From: Paenibacillus sp. 1011MAR3C5
GTDB taxonomy: Bacteria > Bacillota > Bacilli > Paenibacillales > Paenibacillaceae
Length of the DNA stretch: 64,000 bases
Direction: 5' to 3'
Assembly (NCBI RefSeq): GCF_003591485.1
Contig: NZ_QZCF01000004.1
Location: 1 to 64,000, forward strand
Below the pieces are notes generated by a model that was not told the origin of the DNA, made no database searches, and was given only the letters and a program-made list of their open reading frames with translations. Positions 26,515 through 34,987 of the stretch are shown here, one piece after another. Position numbers and translations under genes: made by a program. Within the stretch, counting starts at the first letter, position 1. Every line of letters starts with the position of its first letter.

Positions 26515-26709
26515 TGGTTTACGATTCAGCCGGACTTTTCCATGACTCTATTTAGAAAATAGAATCCATTGATCAAAGTTTAGAGGTCGAGTGAACACTG
26601 AAATCAATCTCCTTCTTTAGACGGACACAAAAATACATCGGCTGCATGATGCGGCATTTTTTATTTGGTATATTATGGTACTTATATCCTATACGAGGAG
26701 TTGTCATAA

Positions 26710-27414
26710 GTGAAAACGCTGATTGAATTCAAAAACGTAAGAAAAGAATACAAAATCGGAGAAGTGCCAATCAAAGCTCTGGATGGTGTGGATTTTTCTA
26801 TATCAGAGGGTGAATTCGTCGTTGTTCTAGGCGCAAGCGGAGCCGGAAAAAGCACCATACTGAACATACTTGGCGGCATGGATACAGCTACCTCGGGGCA
26901 AGTGTTAGTAGGCGATCAGGATATCACACAGCTCAGCGAAAAGAAGTTAACCGAATATCGCGGCGAGAAGGTTGGCTTTGTCTTTCAATTCTACAACCTG
27001 ATTCCGAATCTCAACGCTCTGGAAAACGTTGAATTCGCTGCCGAAGTATGCAGAGACCATCTGGATGCCAAAGATATTTTACATAAAGTCGGGTTATCCG
27101 ATCGTATCCAAAACTTCCCTTCCCAGCTCTCGGGAGGAGAACAACAAAGAGTGGCTATCGCTAGAGCTGTCGCCAAAAACCCGCTGCTTCTACTCTGTGA
27201 CGAACCAACCGGAGCCTTGGATTATGTGACAGGCAAGTCCGTCTTAAAGCTTCTTCAAGATTTGAACACAGAAACGAAGAAGTGCGTTGTATTGGTCACG
27301 CATAATTCCGCAATTGCTCCTATGGCGGACAAAATTATTAAGGTCAAAAGCGGAAGGATCGAAAGCGTTGCAACGAATGCTGTGAAACAAAGCGTTGAAG
27401 GGATTGAGTGGTGA
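26710..27414 (+). CDS. ABC exporter ATPase (MacB/LolD type)
   Basis: 234 residues from a GTG start with gaggag upstream. Walker A is GASGAGKST (41-49), the Q-loop lies in [10 protein letters not shown], the signature is LSGGEQQR (140-147) and Walker B is [13 protein letters not shown]. The FYNLIP and EPTGALD sequences are typical of the LolD/MacB/FtsE branch, which pairs with FtsX-type permeases. The stop overlaps the start region of the permease gene, so the two form one operon and one transporter, probably exporting or extracting an amphipathic compound, peptide or lipid. Confidence 0.92.
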   Translation: MKTLIEFKNVRKEYKIGEVPIKALDGVDFSISEGEFVVVLGASGAGKSTILNILGGMDTATSGQVLVGDQDITQLSEKKLTEYRGEKVGFVFQFYNLIPNLNALENVEFAAEVCRDHLDAKDILHKVGLSDRIQNFPSQLSGGEQQRVAIARAVAKNPLLLLCDEPTGALDYVTGKSVLKLLQDLNTETKKCVVLVTHNSAIAPMADKIIKVKSGRIESVATNAVKQSVEGIEW

Positions 27415-29738
27415 TGAAATTAGTTCTAAAGCTATTGAGGGACATCGAGCAATCTGTAGGCCAGACGCTAGCGTTGGTTTTGGTTGTCGCAGTAGGGGCT
27501 TTTTTCTATGCGGGGCTGGTCACGTATAGCGACAATCTTAGCGCTTATACAGAGGCTTATTTTAAGGAACATCGTTTAAGCGACTTGAATGTATATTACA
27601 GTCAAATTTCCCAGGACGATGTGGCTAGATTAAGCAACGTGGAAGGCATTAATAAAATAGAAGGGCGTTATACCTTTGATGCCTCGCAAGCCTTTGATGG
27701 CTATAAAGCTACACTGAAAGTTCATTCCATCCCGGTACAAAACGAAATAAATACGCCTGCCATGATGGAGGGCATGATCCCGTCAAAAAAAGGCGAGATC
27801 TTGTTGGATTCCCGTTATGCGGAAGAACATGACTATCGTGTCGGTGATCAAATCAGCCTGAAAGTGAATGAGAAAGACATCACGCTTATCATTAGCGGCT
27901 TGGGCGAGAATGTTGAGCATGCCAAGAAGAACGACATTCAAGACCATAAAAACAACGGGATAGGTTATATAGCCGAAGAGACCATACCCGAAATCGCAGG
28001 CGGATTTTACTATAATGAAATCATGATTGACGCACAGGAAGGCTACGATATGGATGCCTTGGGCCGATCCATTGAAGCGCAATCCAAGGAACTGGCTTAT
28101 TTGGATCAGGTAAGCAAAGAACGGACGTTCAATTATTCTCAAATCCATCAAACAATTCATAATAATAAATTGATGAGCAAGGTTATACCTCTGGTTCTCT
28201 TTTTGATTGAAGCGATTATTCTGTTCCTTGTCATGTCGAGGGTTATCGATTCGCAAAGAAATCAAATAGGCATCATGAAGGCTCTGGGTGTGAAAAACAG
28301 AAATATCATGCTTCATTACATGGGATACCCTGTGCTGGTAAGCGTACTAGGCTCTATCATAGGTTGCGCGATTGCCGCCGCTGTATTTATTCCACTCGTA
28401 ACGGCGTCCAACGCAAGGGCCTACTCCCTGCCTGATATTACATTCTCGCTTTCATTTTATTCGATCTTTCCTCCCATTATTTTCTCTAGCGTCTTTGGTA
28501 TCCTGGCCTGTTACTTTAGCGGCAGAACCCTATTGAAAGAACGTGCGGCTCAGGCTATGCGCCCGAAACCGCCTAAGAAGATGAAGCAGCTATGGATAGA
28601 GAGAATTCCGGGACTGTGGAGTCGCATTCCCTACAGTTACAAACTCATACTGAGAAACCTATTTTTAAATAAGCAAAAAGCACTAGCGAGCTCCATTGGC
28701 GTTGTGATCAGCACCGTTTTATTGATAACGGCTTTCGGCACGCAATCGGCTTTGCTAAAGGTTGCGAGCCAAGTTGAGGATGTGTATACCTATGATCTAA
28801 GAGTAGATTACACCATGGGAACATTCTCTGATTCAGTCCAATTGCCCTCCGGCATTAAAGATCATTATGCTTTATCCACCTTTCCTGTTGAACTCGTAAA
28901 AAATAATGAAAAGGCAAATGCCTCTTTAGTTGTTACTGAACAAGATAACAAGCTCATTCATTTCTTTGACGAAAATGATAATAAGATATCTCTGGAGGAT
29001 CATGGGCTGCTGGTACCCAAATCCTATGCCGACAAACATCATATCTCAGTAGGGGATGTCATCCAAATCAAGTTCACAGCACCAGAGCTTAACAATAAGG
29101 CTGTAGATATGAAGGTTATGAACATATCCAACCAGTATTCGAATCCGTCATTTTATAGTACGCCTGATTATATAAAGAGCTTTGGCGTAGACTACCGTCC
29201 AACCTCGCTATTCATTCAAGCCGACAGTTCGGCAGATCTGATGAGCGTTCGCAGCTTTTTTGAAGAAGATCAACGAGTAGATGCCATTACAGATAAAAAT
29301 GATTTAAAGAAATCGGCTCAATATATTTTGCAACAAAACAGCTTTGTTTTTATTATGTTTATCATTTGTGCCGTCACGCTTTCCTTTGGCGCCATCTATA
29401 CGATATCCTCCATCAACATTTATGAAAGGAATCGCGAGCTTGCAACGCTTAAAGTATTAGGCTATCAAAAAAACAAGATAAACAGACTTATCTTTTTTGA
29501 AAATATGATACTGACCGCCTTTGCGGTACTTGTAGCTTTACCAATAAGCGGCTATGTGTATAGCATCATTGTAAAGGCACTGTCTAGCGCCCACCAGCAA
29601 ATCCCGGATCAACTGAATATAGTGAACATGTTGGTTTCTATTATTCTTGCGTTCTTGCTTACCATACTGTCGAGCTTGCTGCTCAGGAGAAAAATGACTG
29701 CCATCAACATGATTGAATCGTTAAAAAGCGTAGAATAG
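27414..29738 (+). CDS. FtsX-type ABC permease
   Basis: 774 residues from ATG 27414 (GTG at 27408 or 27411 also possible), overlapping the ATPase stop. Layout: N-terminal membrane helix (VGQTLALVLVVAVGAFFYAG), an external domain of about 200 residues (MacB periplasmic-core type), three helices near 250-370 (first FtsX domain, SQRNQIGIMKALGVKNRNIM), a second N-terminal-like helix near 420, another external domain, and a final FtsX domain (YERNRELATLKVLGYQKNKI) with three helices. This duplicated form is common in firmicute mechanotransmission-type exporters. No two-component genes are adjacent, so a Bce-like bacitracin sensor role is not supported. Confidence 0.88.
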   Translation: MKLVLKLLRDIEQSVGQTLALVLVVAVGAFFYAGLVTYSDNLSAYTEAYFKEHRLSDLNVYYSQISQDDVARLSNVEGINKIEGRYTFDASQAFDGYKATLKVHSIPVQNEINTPAMMEGMIPSKKGEILLDSRYAEEHDYRVGDQISLKVNEKDITLIISGLGENVEHAKKNDIQDHKNNGIGYIAEETIPEIAGGFYYNEIMIDAQEGYDMDALGRSIEAQSKELAYLDQVSKERTFNYSQIHQTIHNNKLMSKVIPLVLFLIEAIILFLVMSRVIDSQRNQIGIMKALGVKNRNIMLHYMGYPVLVSVLGSIIGCAIAAAVFIPLVTASNARAYSLPDITFSLSFYSIFPPIIFSSVFGILACYFSGRTLLKERAAQAMRPKPPKKMKQLWIERIPGLWSRIPYSYKLILRNLFLNKQKALASSIGVVISTVLLITAFGTQSALLKVASQVEDVYTYDLRVDYTMGTFSDSVQLPSGIKDHYALSTFPVELVKNNEKANASLVVTEQDNKLIHFFDENDNKISLEDHGLLVPKSYADKHHISVGDVIQIKFTAPELNNKAVDMKVMNISNQYSNPSFYSTPDYIKSFGVDYRPTSLFIQADSSADLMSVRSFFEEDQRVDAITDKNDLKKSAQYILQQNSFVFIMFIICAVTLSFGAIYTISSINIYERNRELATLKVLGYQKNKINRLIFFENMILTAFAVLVALPISGYVYSIIVKALSSAHQQIPDQLNIVNMLVSIILAFLLTILSSLLLRRKMTAINMIESLKSVE

Positions 29739-29780
29739 AACGTTGAAGGAACACGAGAGGAACATGCAGAAATAGCGATT

Positions 29781-29821
29781 GCATAAGAAAAGAGGGGCTG
29801 AGAGCCCCTCTTTTCTTATGC
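29781..29821. terminator. Bidirectional terminator
   Basis: A 19-base perfect inverted repeat, gcataagaaaagaggggct with its complement, around a three-base loop, with T-rich sequence on both strands. It separates the ABC exporter from the convergent efflux gene. Confidence 0.92.
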
Positions 29822-29848
29822 AAGCCTGATTACTTGATTAATATGCAA

Positions 29849-31216
29849 TCAATGACGATTGCGCTTGTACGACAAGACGAACAGAAGGCCGCCAAACGTT
29901 AGGAGTGCAATGAAAATCAGCATAATATTGCTGTAAAGCGCGGCTGCTGGACTGGTTACGGTCGCGATCAAGGGAGAGTTTAGCCACGGCTTAGTCAGCA
30001 GTCCGCCCACACTGGCAATGCCAATGCCTTCGGCAAGGAAACAGGCGAAGTTGAGCATGCCCATGCCAGAACCTGCTTCATCCGGCTCCAGCGTCTTGGC
30101 GACACTTGCCGAAATGACCGTTTTCACAAACGAAAGACCGCCAAACGTCATGACCACCGAACTTGCAATAAGCCAAGGAGCCCGATCCGTATAGAAGAGC
30201 ACGATCAGGAAACCTGCGGCAATCATGCCGAGCCCAGACAACATTGCAGTAATATGACCTTTGCGGTCAGCCAGCATCCCGCCTAGCATCCCGAACAAGA
30301 TAACGCTCAGTGTGCCCGGGAACAGAATGGCGCTTCCGATGAGGCTGGTCGGCATATGGTATACGGCTCTCATCAGATAAGGAACCATGGCGAAGAATCC
30401 TGCGACCGTGCCGAGCAGCAAGGCACCGGTAAGCACACCGGCCATATACCTTTTCTTCTGTAACAGGGACGGCTCCAGAAACGGGTCCTGTTGCCGTCGG
30501 ATATGGCGAGCGAGAAGCCCGAGCAGAACCAGGCTTGCAGCCAGGTATATCCAATGGTACAGCGTCATGAACAGCGCAAACGAGAGAATGCCGACGGATA
30601 GCAGCACGGCGCCGGTTAAATCGAATGATTTTCTCTCTGCAGTCTCGTCAGGCAGTGTCCGCAGTACGAAAGGAAGGGCCAGCAGCGACAGCAATGGCAG
30701 TGCAAATAACAAGGACCAATGAATATAGCCGGAAATCGCGCCTCCGATAACCGGGCCAATCCCCTCGCCAAATGCAACGACAGAGCCTATCAGGCCAAAC
30801 GCTCTGCCCTGTTTTTCCGGTTCGACAATCTTGACAATGATCACCATAATAAGCGATGGAACGGCCGAAGCGCCGACTCCCTGAAAAAACCGGGCGACCA
30901 GCACGCCTGGATACCAGGCATGGCATAATAGGCCGACAATCGAACCGAAACCATAGGTCAACATCCCGAATAACAGCAGCTTTCTCATGCCTGTATGTTC
31001 CGATATCTTGCCGTACACAACGATGCCAATGGCGAAGGATAGCGAGAAGCAGGTATTGGTCCAATTGGCCGCCGACGGTGCAATGTCAAAATAAGCGGCA
31101 ATATCCGGCAATGATACGTTAAACATGGTTTCGTTCATCACGCTGAAAAACGTCAAAATGCTCAGCCAAAGGATGAATCGTGAATCGTGAACTTCATTTC
31201 GATGCAGAACTTGCAT
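29849..31216 (-). CDS. Tet(L)/Tet(K)-like MFS efflux protein (14 TM)
   Basis: 455 residues, close to the 458 of Tet(L). The start (ILWLSILTFFSVMNETMFNV, SLPDIAAYF) and AANWTNTCFSLSFAIGIVVY-GKISE, then RAFGLIGSVVAFGEGIGPVI and GLSFVKTVISASVAKTL read, from memory, as counterparts of the tetracycline/H+ antiporter blocks of Tet(L) and Tet(K). Fourteen hydrophobic helices are expected. Family members exchange a divalent metal-tetracycline complex or Na+/K+ for protons. The ATG follows AAGGGG, which is part of a hairpin; a leader ORF and competing hairpins lie upstream (31217-31318). Chromosomal homologues need not confer resistance. Confidence 0.82.
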   Translation of the reverse strand: MQVLHRNEVHDSRFILWLSILTFFSVMNETMFNVSLPDIAAYFDIAPSAANWTNTCFSLSFAIGIVVYGKISEHTGMRKLLLFGMLTYGFGSIVGLLCHAWYPGVLVARFFQGVGASAVPSLIMVIIVKIVEPEKQGRAFGLIGSVVAFGEGIGPVIGGAISGYIHWSLLFALPLLSLLALPFVLRTLPDETAERKSFDLTGAVLLSVGILSFALFMTLYHWIYLAASLVLLGLLARHIRRQQDPFLEPSLLQKKRYMAGVLTGALLLGTVAGFFAMVPYLMRAVYHMPTSLIGSAILFPGTLSVILFGMLGGMLADRKGHITAMLSGLGMIAAGFLIVLFYTDRAPWLIASSVVMTFGGLSFVKTVISASVAKTLEPDEAGSGMGMLNFACFLAEGIGIASVGGLLTKPWLNSPLIATVTSPAAALYSNIMLIFIALLTFGGLLFVLSYKRNRH

Positions 31217-31277
31217 ATTTACCCCTTTAAGATCAAGGGGAATCGCAGTTTATAGGGCCAATTATGCGTTTTCCCCT
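31217..31277 (-). promoter_or_regulatory. Translational attenuator of the Tet(L)-like gene
   Basis: Three segments can pair in two exclusive ways. Segment 1 (31265-31277; AGGGGAAAACGCA on the transcript) pairs with segment 2 (31236-31247; TGCGATTCCCCT) over 7+4 bp. Segment 2 (CCCCTT, 31235-31240) can instead pair with segment 3 (AAGGGG, 31222-31227), which is the Shine-Dalgarno sequence of the efflux gene. Segment 1 lies inside the last codons of the leader ORF. Confidence 0.65.
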
Positions 31278-31312
31278 AATTGTTGTACCCTAACAGAATA
31301 GTGTTGTCGCAT
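31262..31312 (-). CDS. Leader peptide MRQHYSVRVQQLGENA for the efflux gene
   Basis: A 16-codon ORF on the minus strand runs from ATG (31310-31312) to TAA (31262-31264). GGAGG lies 11 bases before the ATG and 5 bases before an in-frame TTG at 31316-31318, which would add two residues. Its last codons overlap one arm of the attenuator. Tet(K) and Tet(L) genes are known to be controlled through short translated leaders, so a regulatory role is likely. The peptide itself probably has no function of its own. Confidence 0.6.
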   Translation of the reverse strand: MRQHYSVRVQQLGENA

Positions 31313-31354
31313 GTTCAAATACGCCTCCAAATAAGTGAAATGTAAAACCATTCA

Positions 31355-31363
31355 ATTGTATCA
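31355..31363 (-). promoter_or_regulatory. Extended -10 promoter for the leader and efflux gene
   Basis: The minus strand reads TGATACAAT, an extended -10 element (TGnTACAAT), about 40 bases before the leader start. The -35 region is weak, as is usual for extended -10 promoters. Confidence 0.5.
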
Positions 31364-31420
31364 TAGCCAGATTAGGGACATAAGCACTTCAACATTCTCT
31401 ATTTTATAAAGCGTTATAAA

Positions 31421-31455
31421 CAAAAAGGATACCCGATTAACGAGTATCCTTTTTG
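31421..31455 (-). terminator. Terminator of the methyltransferase gene
   Basis: Inverted repeat caaaaaggatac / gtatcctttttg around an 11-base centre, ending in TTTTTG on the minus strand, just after the methyltransferase stop codon. Confidence 0.85.
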
Positions 31456-31465
31456 CATTCAATCT

Positions 31466-32215
31466 CTATAACGTAGCAACAATTATAAAGCGCTCCGAAT
31501 TTGTCCTAATGCCCTTCTGAGTTTGATTTTCCTTAATGAACTGTTGGAGTATTTGGAAATCAACATCAGTCCGTCCAAAGTCGGGAATAATTGGAGTGTG
31601 TTTTAGTAAAAAAATGAGGTCTTCAGCCGTTTGGTAATATTCAAAAACATTAAAGTCAAATGCCTGAATGTCGCTAAAGCCCGCTTCGCTCAATTCAGTA
31701 ATATACTGATGCTTTAATGTACCTGCCTTTGTTCCAAATGCCTGACCTCTTCCAAACGCTTCTTTAATATTTGATTTATCGTTTTCGCTTACTTGCTGAG
31801 TGAGGAATGTACCGCCCTTAATTAAAACTTTTGCGACTTCTTTAGCGGAAAATTCCGAATGTCTACACGAGACCACATTAAATAAGTCGTCAGGAAAGTC
31901 CAATTTTTCAGCTTCCATCTTTAGAAAACGTACATTAGGTATGCCTGATTTAGCAGAATTTCTAGTTGCGGTTTCAATCATTCCAGTGGATTGGTCAATC
32001 CCAACTAGAAGTAGTGCAGATTCAGCTATTGATAATATCGCTTCTCCGCCGCCAGTACCAATGTCAAGCAATATATCCGATTTCTTGCAGACCTTCGTTA
32101 CTTCACGATACAAGTCCCGTCTTGTTCCTTCCGAAACGCATTTCACATTGCTGAAATTCCAACCGTTGATTTTGCCGACTTTATCATAAAACTCTTTGTA
32201 TTCCAATGGATTCAT
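31466..32215 (-). CDS. Class I SAM-dependent methyltransferase
   Basis: 249 residues from the ATG whose complement ends at 32215; ggaaggtgg lies upstream, and the six extra residues of the longer frame have no ribosome site. Motif I is ILLDIGTGGGEA, the acidic ribose-binding residue lies in LLVGIDQSTGMIETA, and VRFLKMEAEKLDFPDDLFNV supplies the adenine contact and motif IV region. Fold and length fit small-molecule methyltransferases of the UbiE/Methyltransf_11 type; no substrate can be assigned. It lies upstream of the Tet(L)-like gene on the same strand but is separated from it by a terminator. Confidence 0.85.
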   Translation of the reverse strand: MNPLEYKEFYDKVGKINGWNFSNVKCVSEGTRRDLYREVTKVCKKSDILLDIGTGGGEAILSIAESALLLVGIDQSTGMIETATRNSAKSGIPNVRFLKMEAEKLDFPDDLFNVVSCRHSEFSAKEVAKVLIKGGTFLTQQVSENDKSNIKEAFGRGQAFGTKAGTLKHQYITELSEAGFSDIQAFDFNVFEYYQTAEDLIFLLKHTPIIPDFGRTDVDFQILQQFIKENQTQKGIRTNSERFIIVATL

Positions 32216-32577
32216 GTTTATTCCACCTTCCAATGAGTATAAAATGTTGACCGATATTATTCATGTTTTAGCTTCATGAGATCAAAAGGGCAGACTACCC
32301 CCTTGATGGCTGGTACGCGTTTTCTCCAGCCCGAAAACTAAATATCTCGAACAATATGGAACAACATCCATTTCACCCCATTTGAAAGATTGATTCAATT
32401 ATAGTTCGAAGAGAGTTTCTCAATCAAGAAGTAAACATCGAAAGTTTGATGTGATTCTCGCTAGGAATTCAAAAATTAAAGATATTGATCGTGGGTTTCT
32501 CGACAATCTGAACCCTTTGAAAATGGCTCTTGGTACTAATCGAATTATCACTTGCTACCTAAAACAGGAGGTACCCT
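32216..32577. other. Divergent intergenic region
   Basis: 362 bp between the methyltransferase and phosphotransferase genes. It holds a six-base perfect stem ggctgg / ccagcc near 32309-32332 without a T run. I found no promoter with both boxes convincing. Confidence 0.35.
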
Positions 32578-33465
32578 ATGAGTTCCATTCTTAACGTTAT
32601 AGATAAGCTAAAGTTGAATGTCTCGAATATAGAAGATGTTCCAGAGTCATTTAGTTCTGATGTATACAAACTTACTCTTACAAGCGGAGAAAATGTTTAT
32701 GTAAAAATTCCATTTAACAAGGATAAACTATTCCGTGAATTTCAGATGCTTGAAACATTAAAGGGGATAATACCTGTTCCTAAGGTATTGGACATTTGGT
32801 ATGGGGATGAAAGTATTACGGGGGCATTGCTTCTTTCAGCAATTCAAGGTATGCCTTGTAGAGGAGACATTGATGAGAAGCTCTCTTTTCAAATTGGCGT
32901 GTATCTGGCTATGCTCCATGAGGTTAAAACTCCTGGGTATGGTTACCATGTAACCGATGGTTTTAAGTTGCTTGACCAGAATAATTGGAGATTACATATC
33001 AAAAATACTTTTGAAAAGTGGAAAGAGCCATGCAAGGAGATTCTCGACCCAGCATTGTATGAAAGATGTATTCTTCACTTTGATGAAGTTTTCTCTGCTT
33101 TGCCGGATCCTGACGGACCATGCATGGTTCACATGGATTTTAGACCAGGCAATATATTGGTGAATGGTAACGAGGTTGCTGGCATTATTGATTTCGAGAG
33201 TGCTCGCGGCGGATCGTCGGAGGTGGATTTTACAAAAGTCAATCGATATATTTGGGAAGTCAATCCGAGAACAAAAATACCGTTCATTGAAGGTTATCAA
33301 TCGATTCGACCCATGTTGGCTCTGGAAAGTGTGCTGCCATTGTATGATATTTACGATGCTTTCAGCTCCGTTGTTTGGTGTAAAAACAGAGGCATTGAAA
33401 AAAATCAAACGTTCCTTAAAGAAAATATTCTTATTTTAAAGAATTCGGTGGGTTATGGAGTATAG
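32578..33465 (+). CDS. APH-like phosphotransferase
   Basis: 295 residues, ATG preceded by aggaggta. It has the aminoglycoside phosphotransferase/choline kinase fold: a nucleotide-binding lobe with YVKIPFN (lysine), then the catalytic loop VHMDFRPGNILV near residue 183 (H-x-D-x4-N) and the metal-binding IIDFES near 202. The usual HGD is here HMD. Family members phosphorylate aminoglycosides, macrolides, choline, homoserine or fructosamine; the sequence does not decide between them. It stands alone and is AT-rich compared with the 39-48 kb genes. Confidence 0.8.
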   Translation: MSSILNVIDKLKLNVSNIEDVPESFSSDVYKLTLTSGENVYVKIPFNKDKLFREFQMLETLKGIIPVPKVLDIWYGDESITGALLLSAIQGMPCRGDIDEKLSFQIGVYLAMLHEVKTPGYGYHVTDGFKLLDQNNWRLHIKNTFEKWKEPCKEILDPALYERCILHFDEVFSALPDPDGPCMVHMDFRPGNILVNGNEVAGIIDFESARGGSSEVDFTKVNRYIWEVNPRTKIPFIEGYQSIRPMLALESVLPLYDIYDAFSSVVWCKNRGIEKNQTFLKENILILKNSVGYGV

Positions 33466-33620
33466 TTGTTTAGAAGCCATCCCAAAGGATGGCCCTTGCC
33501 GTTACAGATAGCACGGAGAAGCGTATCACCAATAGTGGTAATGCGAAGAGTAGCAGCAACTGTCAGTTTAATGATATAATGTAGTCAGAATAATGCCATA
33601 TTGGGAAGGGGTTGTTAATC

Positions 33621-33893
33621 ATGCATATCAAGCCCTCAACAACAATTAGACAAGATTACAACGGGTTTTCAAAATATTGTCACGAGATTGATGAGCCAGT
33701 GGTTTTGACACGTAACGGAGAAGCCGATTTAGTTGTAATGAGTCATGAGGCATACCGGCGAATGGAAGCACGAATTAAACTACAATCTAAACTCTTAGTA
33801 GCGGAGAAACAGATTGCAGAAGGTTCAGAATTACTTGACCATGATCAGGTAATGGAAAGAATGCGGAGGAAGATCGATGCCGCTAAAGAGTAA
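33621..33893 (+). CDS. Phd/YefM-type antitoxin
   Basis: 90 residues from the ATG at 33621 (gaaggggt upstream). N-terminal DNA-binding part MHIKPSTTIRQDYNGFSKYC, then PVVLTRNGEADLVVMSHEAY-RRME, the typical Phd/YefM fold in which the segment after 'R-N-G' leads into the toxin-neutralising tail. The C-terminal helix (AEKQIAEGSELLDHDQVMER) would wrap the toxin. The 3' end overlaps the toxin gene by 17 bases, as in classical type II modules, which repress their own promoter. Confidence 0.88.
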   Translation: MHIKPSTTIRQDYNGFSKYCHEIDEPVVLTRNGEADLVVMSHEAYRRMEARIKLQSKLLVAEKQIAEGSELLDHDQVMERMRRKIDAAKE

Positions 33894-34203
33894 AATTAAA
33901 TATACGCCGGCAGCAGTTGATGACATGGACGAGATTTTCTCGTATATTTCACAAGATAACATGGATGCGGCGGGAAATATGCTGAATAAGTTAAACGTTA
34001 CGATTTCAAGCTTGGCGGATTTCCCCAATAAAGGTTCTGTATTATCTGACGACGAATTTTCTCTTATTCAACGAGGTTATCGATTTATTGTAGTGAATCC
34101 GTATTTGATTTTTTATCGAATCATGAATGATACCATAATCATCCACCGTATTTTGCATGGGCGTAGAGACTACTTGCGTGAGTTGTTTGGTCCGTTTGAA
34201 TAA
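33877..34203 (+). CDS. RelE/ParE-type toxin
   Basis: 108 residues; ATG at 33877 inside the antitoxin gene, with cggagg upstream. The pattern YTPAAVDDMDEIFSYISQDN, then RGYRFIVVNPYLIFYRI and IIIHRILHGRRDYLREL is typical of ParE/RelE toxins. The conserved Tyr/Arg near the C-terminus match the ParE group (gyrase poison) at least as well as the RelE group (mRNA interferase), so the target is left open. Confidence 0.88.
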   Translation: MPLKSKIKYTPAAVDDMDEIFSYISQDNMDAAGNMLNKLNVTISSLADFPNKGSVLSDDEFSLIQRGYRFIVVNPYLIFYRIMNDTIIIHRILHGRRDYLRELFGPFE

Positions 34204-34208
34204 TATAT

Positions 34209-34239
34209 ACAGCCGCTCATTGCGAGAGGCTGTTTTTTT
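34209..34239 (+). terminator. Terminator of the toxin-antitoxin module
   Basis: Stem acagcc / ggctgt with seven T residues after it. Confidence 0.8.
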
Positions 34240-34242
34240 GCT

Positions 34243-34386
34243 TTACATATTCATTACTGTCAACCGTATCACCGCTTGCAGTATCTCCAGTTCCCTTCGT
34301 AAGTCCAGTAATCGTTCAAGCTCCGCGAATTTATCTTCCGAAATTTTCTTTATGTTCCCTTCGTACAAATTCTCTATAATGTTCAA
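34243..34386 (-). pseudogene. Truncated DUF6809 copy
   Basis: From a TTG at 34384-34386 the minus strand encodes 47 residues: NIIENLYEGNI, then directly KKISEDKFAELERLLDLRRE, then an unrelated tail. The intact paralogue at 37341-37610 has about 30 residues between these blocks and a normal C-terminus. DNA identity is high (for example cagttcccttcgtaagtcca in both). This copy therefore lost an internal segment and its 3' end. Confidence 0.7.
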
Positions 34387-34510
34387 GTTATTTATAACCT
34401 TGTCTTTGCGTAGTGTTAATTTCTGAATTTGATGTGAGCGTCGACTAATTGGGCCAGACACAAAGCCCAGCCATACGAGTGCAAATCAGAATAGAATCAG
34501 TTTCGTTCTA

Positions 34511-34672
34511 GGACGTGTCTGAAAACGAAGGGATTTTCATTATGATTTGAGAAAAGTGACTGGACATCAATAATAATTCAAATACGTTATGAAGTAAGCG
34601 ATGAACAATGGGAATAAATTAAGGATATGTTCCCGACTTATAAAACAGGACGTCTTAAGTAATCGGGCTCTG
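34511..34672 (+). mobile_element. Remnant of an IS5-type (IS427-like) insertion sequence
   Basis: From 34582 one frame reads IRYEVSDEQWE, stop, IKDMFPTYKTGRLK, stop, then SG. This matches the N-terminus typical of IS427-group IS5 transposases (S-D-E-Q-W-E-x-I ... P-x-x-K-T-G-R-P) interrupted by two stop codons. About 70 bases upstream, ggacgtgtctgaaaacg resembles the terminal repeats of that group. The rest of the element is gone; no right end was found. Confidence 0.65.
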
Positions 34673-34800
34673 TTTATATTACAGGTTTCCTTCAGAGGGA
34701 TTTTGTAGTAATGATAAGAAAAACATGTGTGTGTTAGAGAAGTGTGCTGCTATGGTATAGTTTGTTTAAATGTCGATACTAGTGATGGAAAGGTGAAACC

Positions 34801-34941
34801 ATGGATAAATTTAAAGATTTAGAGAAGTTTATTAAGCTCACCGGAGATCGCGCCAAGCTGGATGCAAAAGCAAATGACACTTACATCGTATATAAAACCG
34901 TAGAAGGTCAAATTGTAAAGGAATACAGCGCCGAGTTGTAA
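34801..34941 (+). CDS. Possible small protein (46 residues)
   Basis: ATG with ggaaaggtg 8 bases upstream, encoding MDKFKDLEKFIKLTGDRAKL... and ending YSAEL. Composition is highly charged and there is no signal peptide. I do not recognise it; it could be the intact small protein or the start of a longer gene broken at the TAA, since decayed sequence follows. Confidence 0.4.
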   Translation: MDKFKDLEKFIKLTGDRAKLDAKANDTYIVYKTVEGQIVKEYSAEL

Positions 34942-34987
34942 AATGCCCTTGATCATATCGGGAAGGGGACCTCATCCACGAAGGTAA

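Noticed and set aside
27408..29738. Bce-type antimicrobial peptide resistance module
   Set aside because: The permease has a duplicated FtsX layout with two external domains and no adjacent BceRS-type two-component genes.
31217..31320. Riboswitch aptamer upstream of the Tet(L)-like gene
   Set aside because: A translated leader with competing hairpins explains the structure; no known aptamer core is seen.
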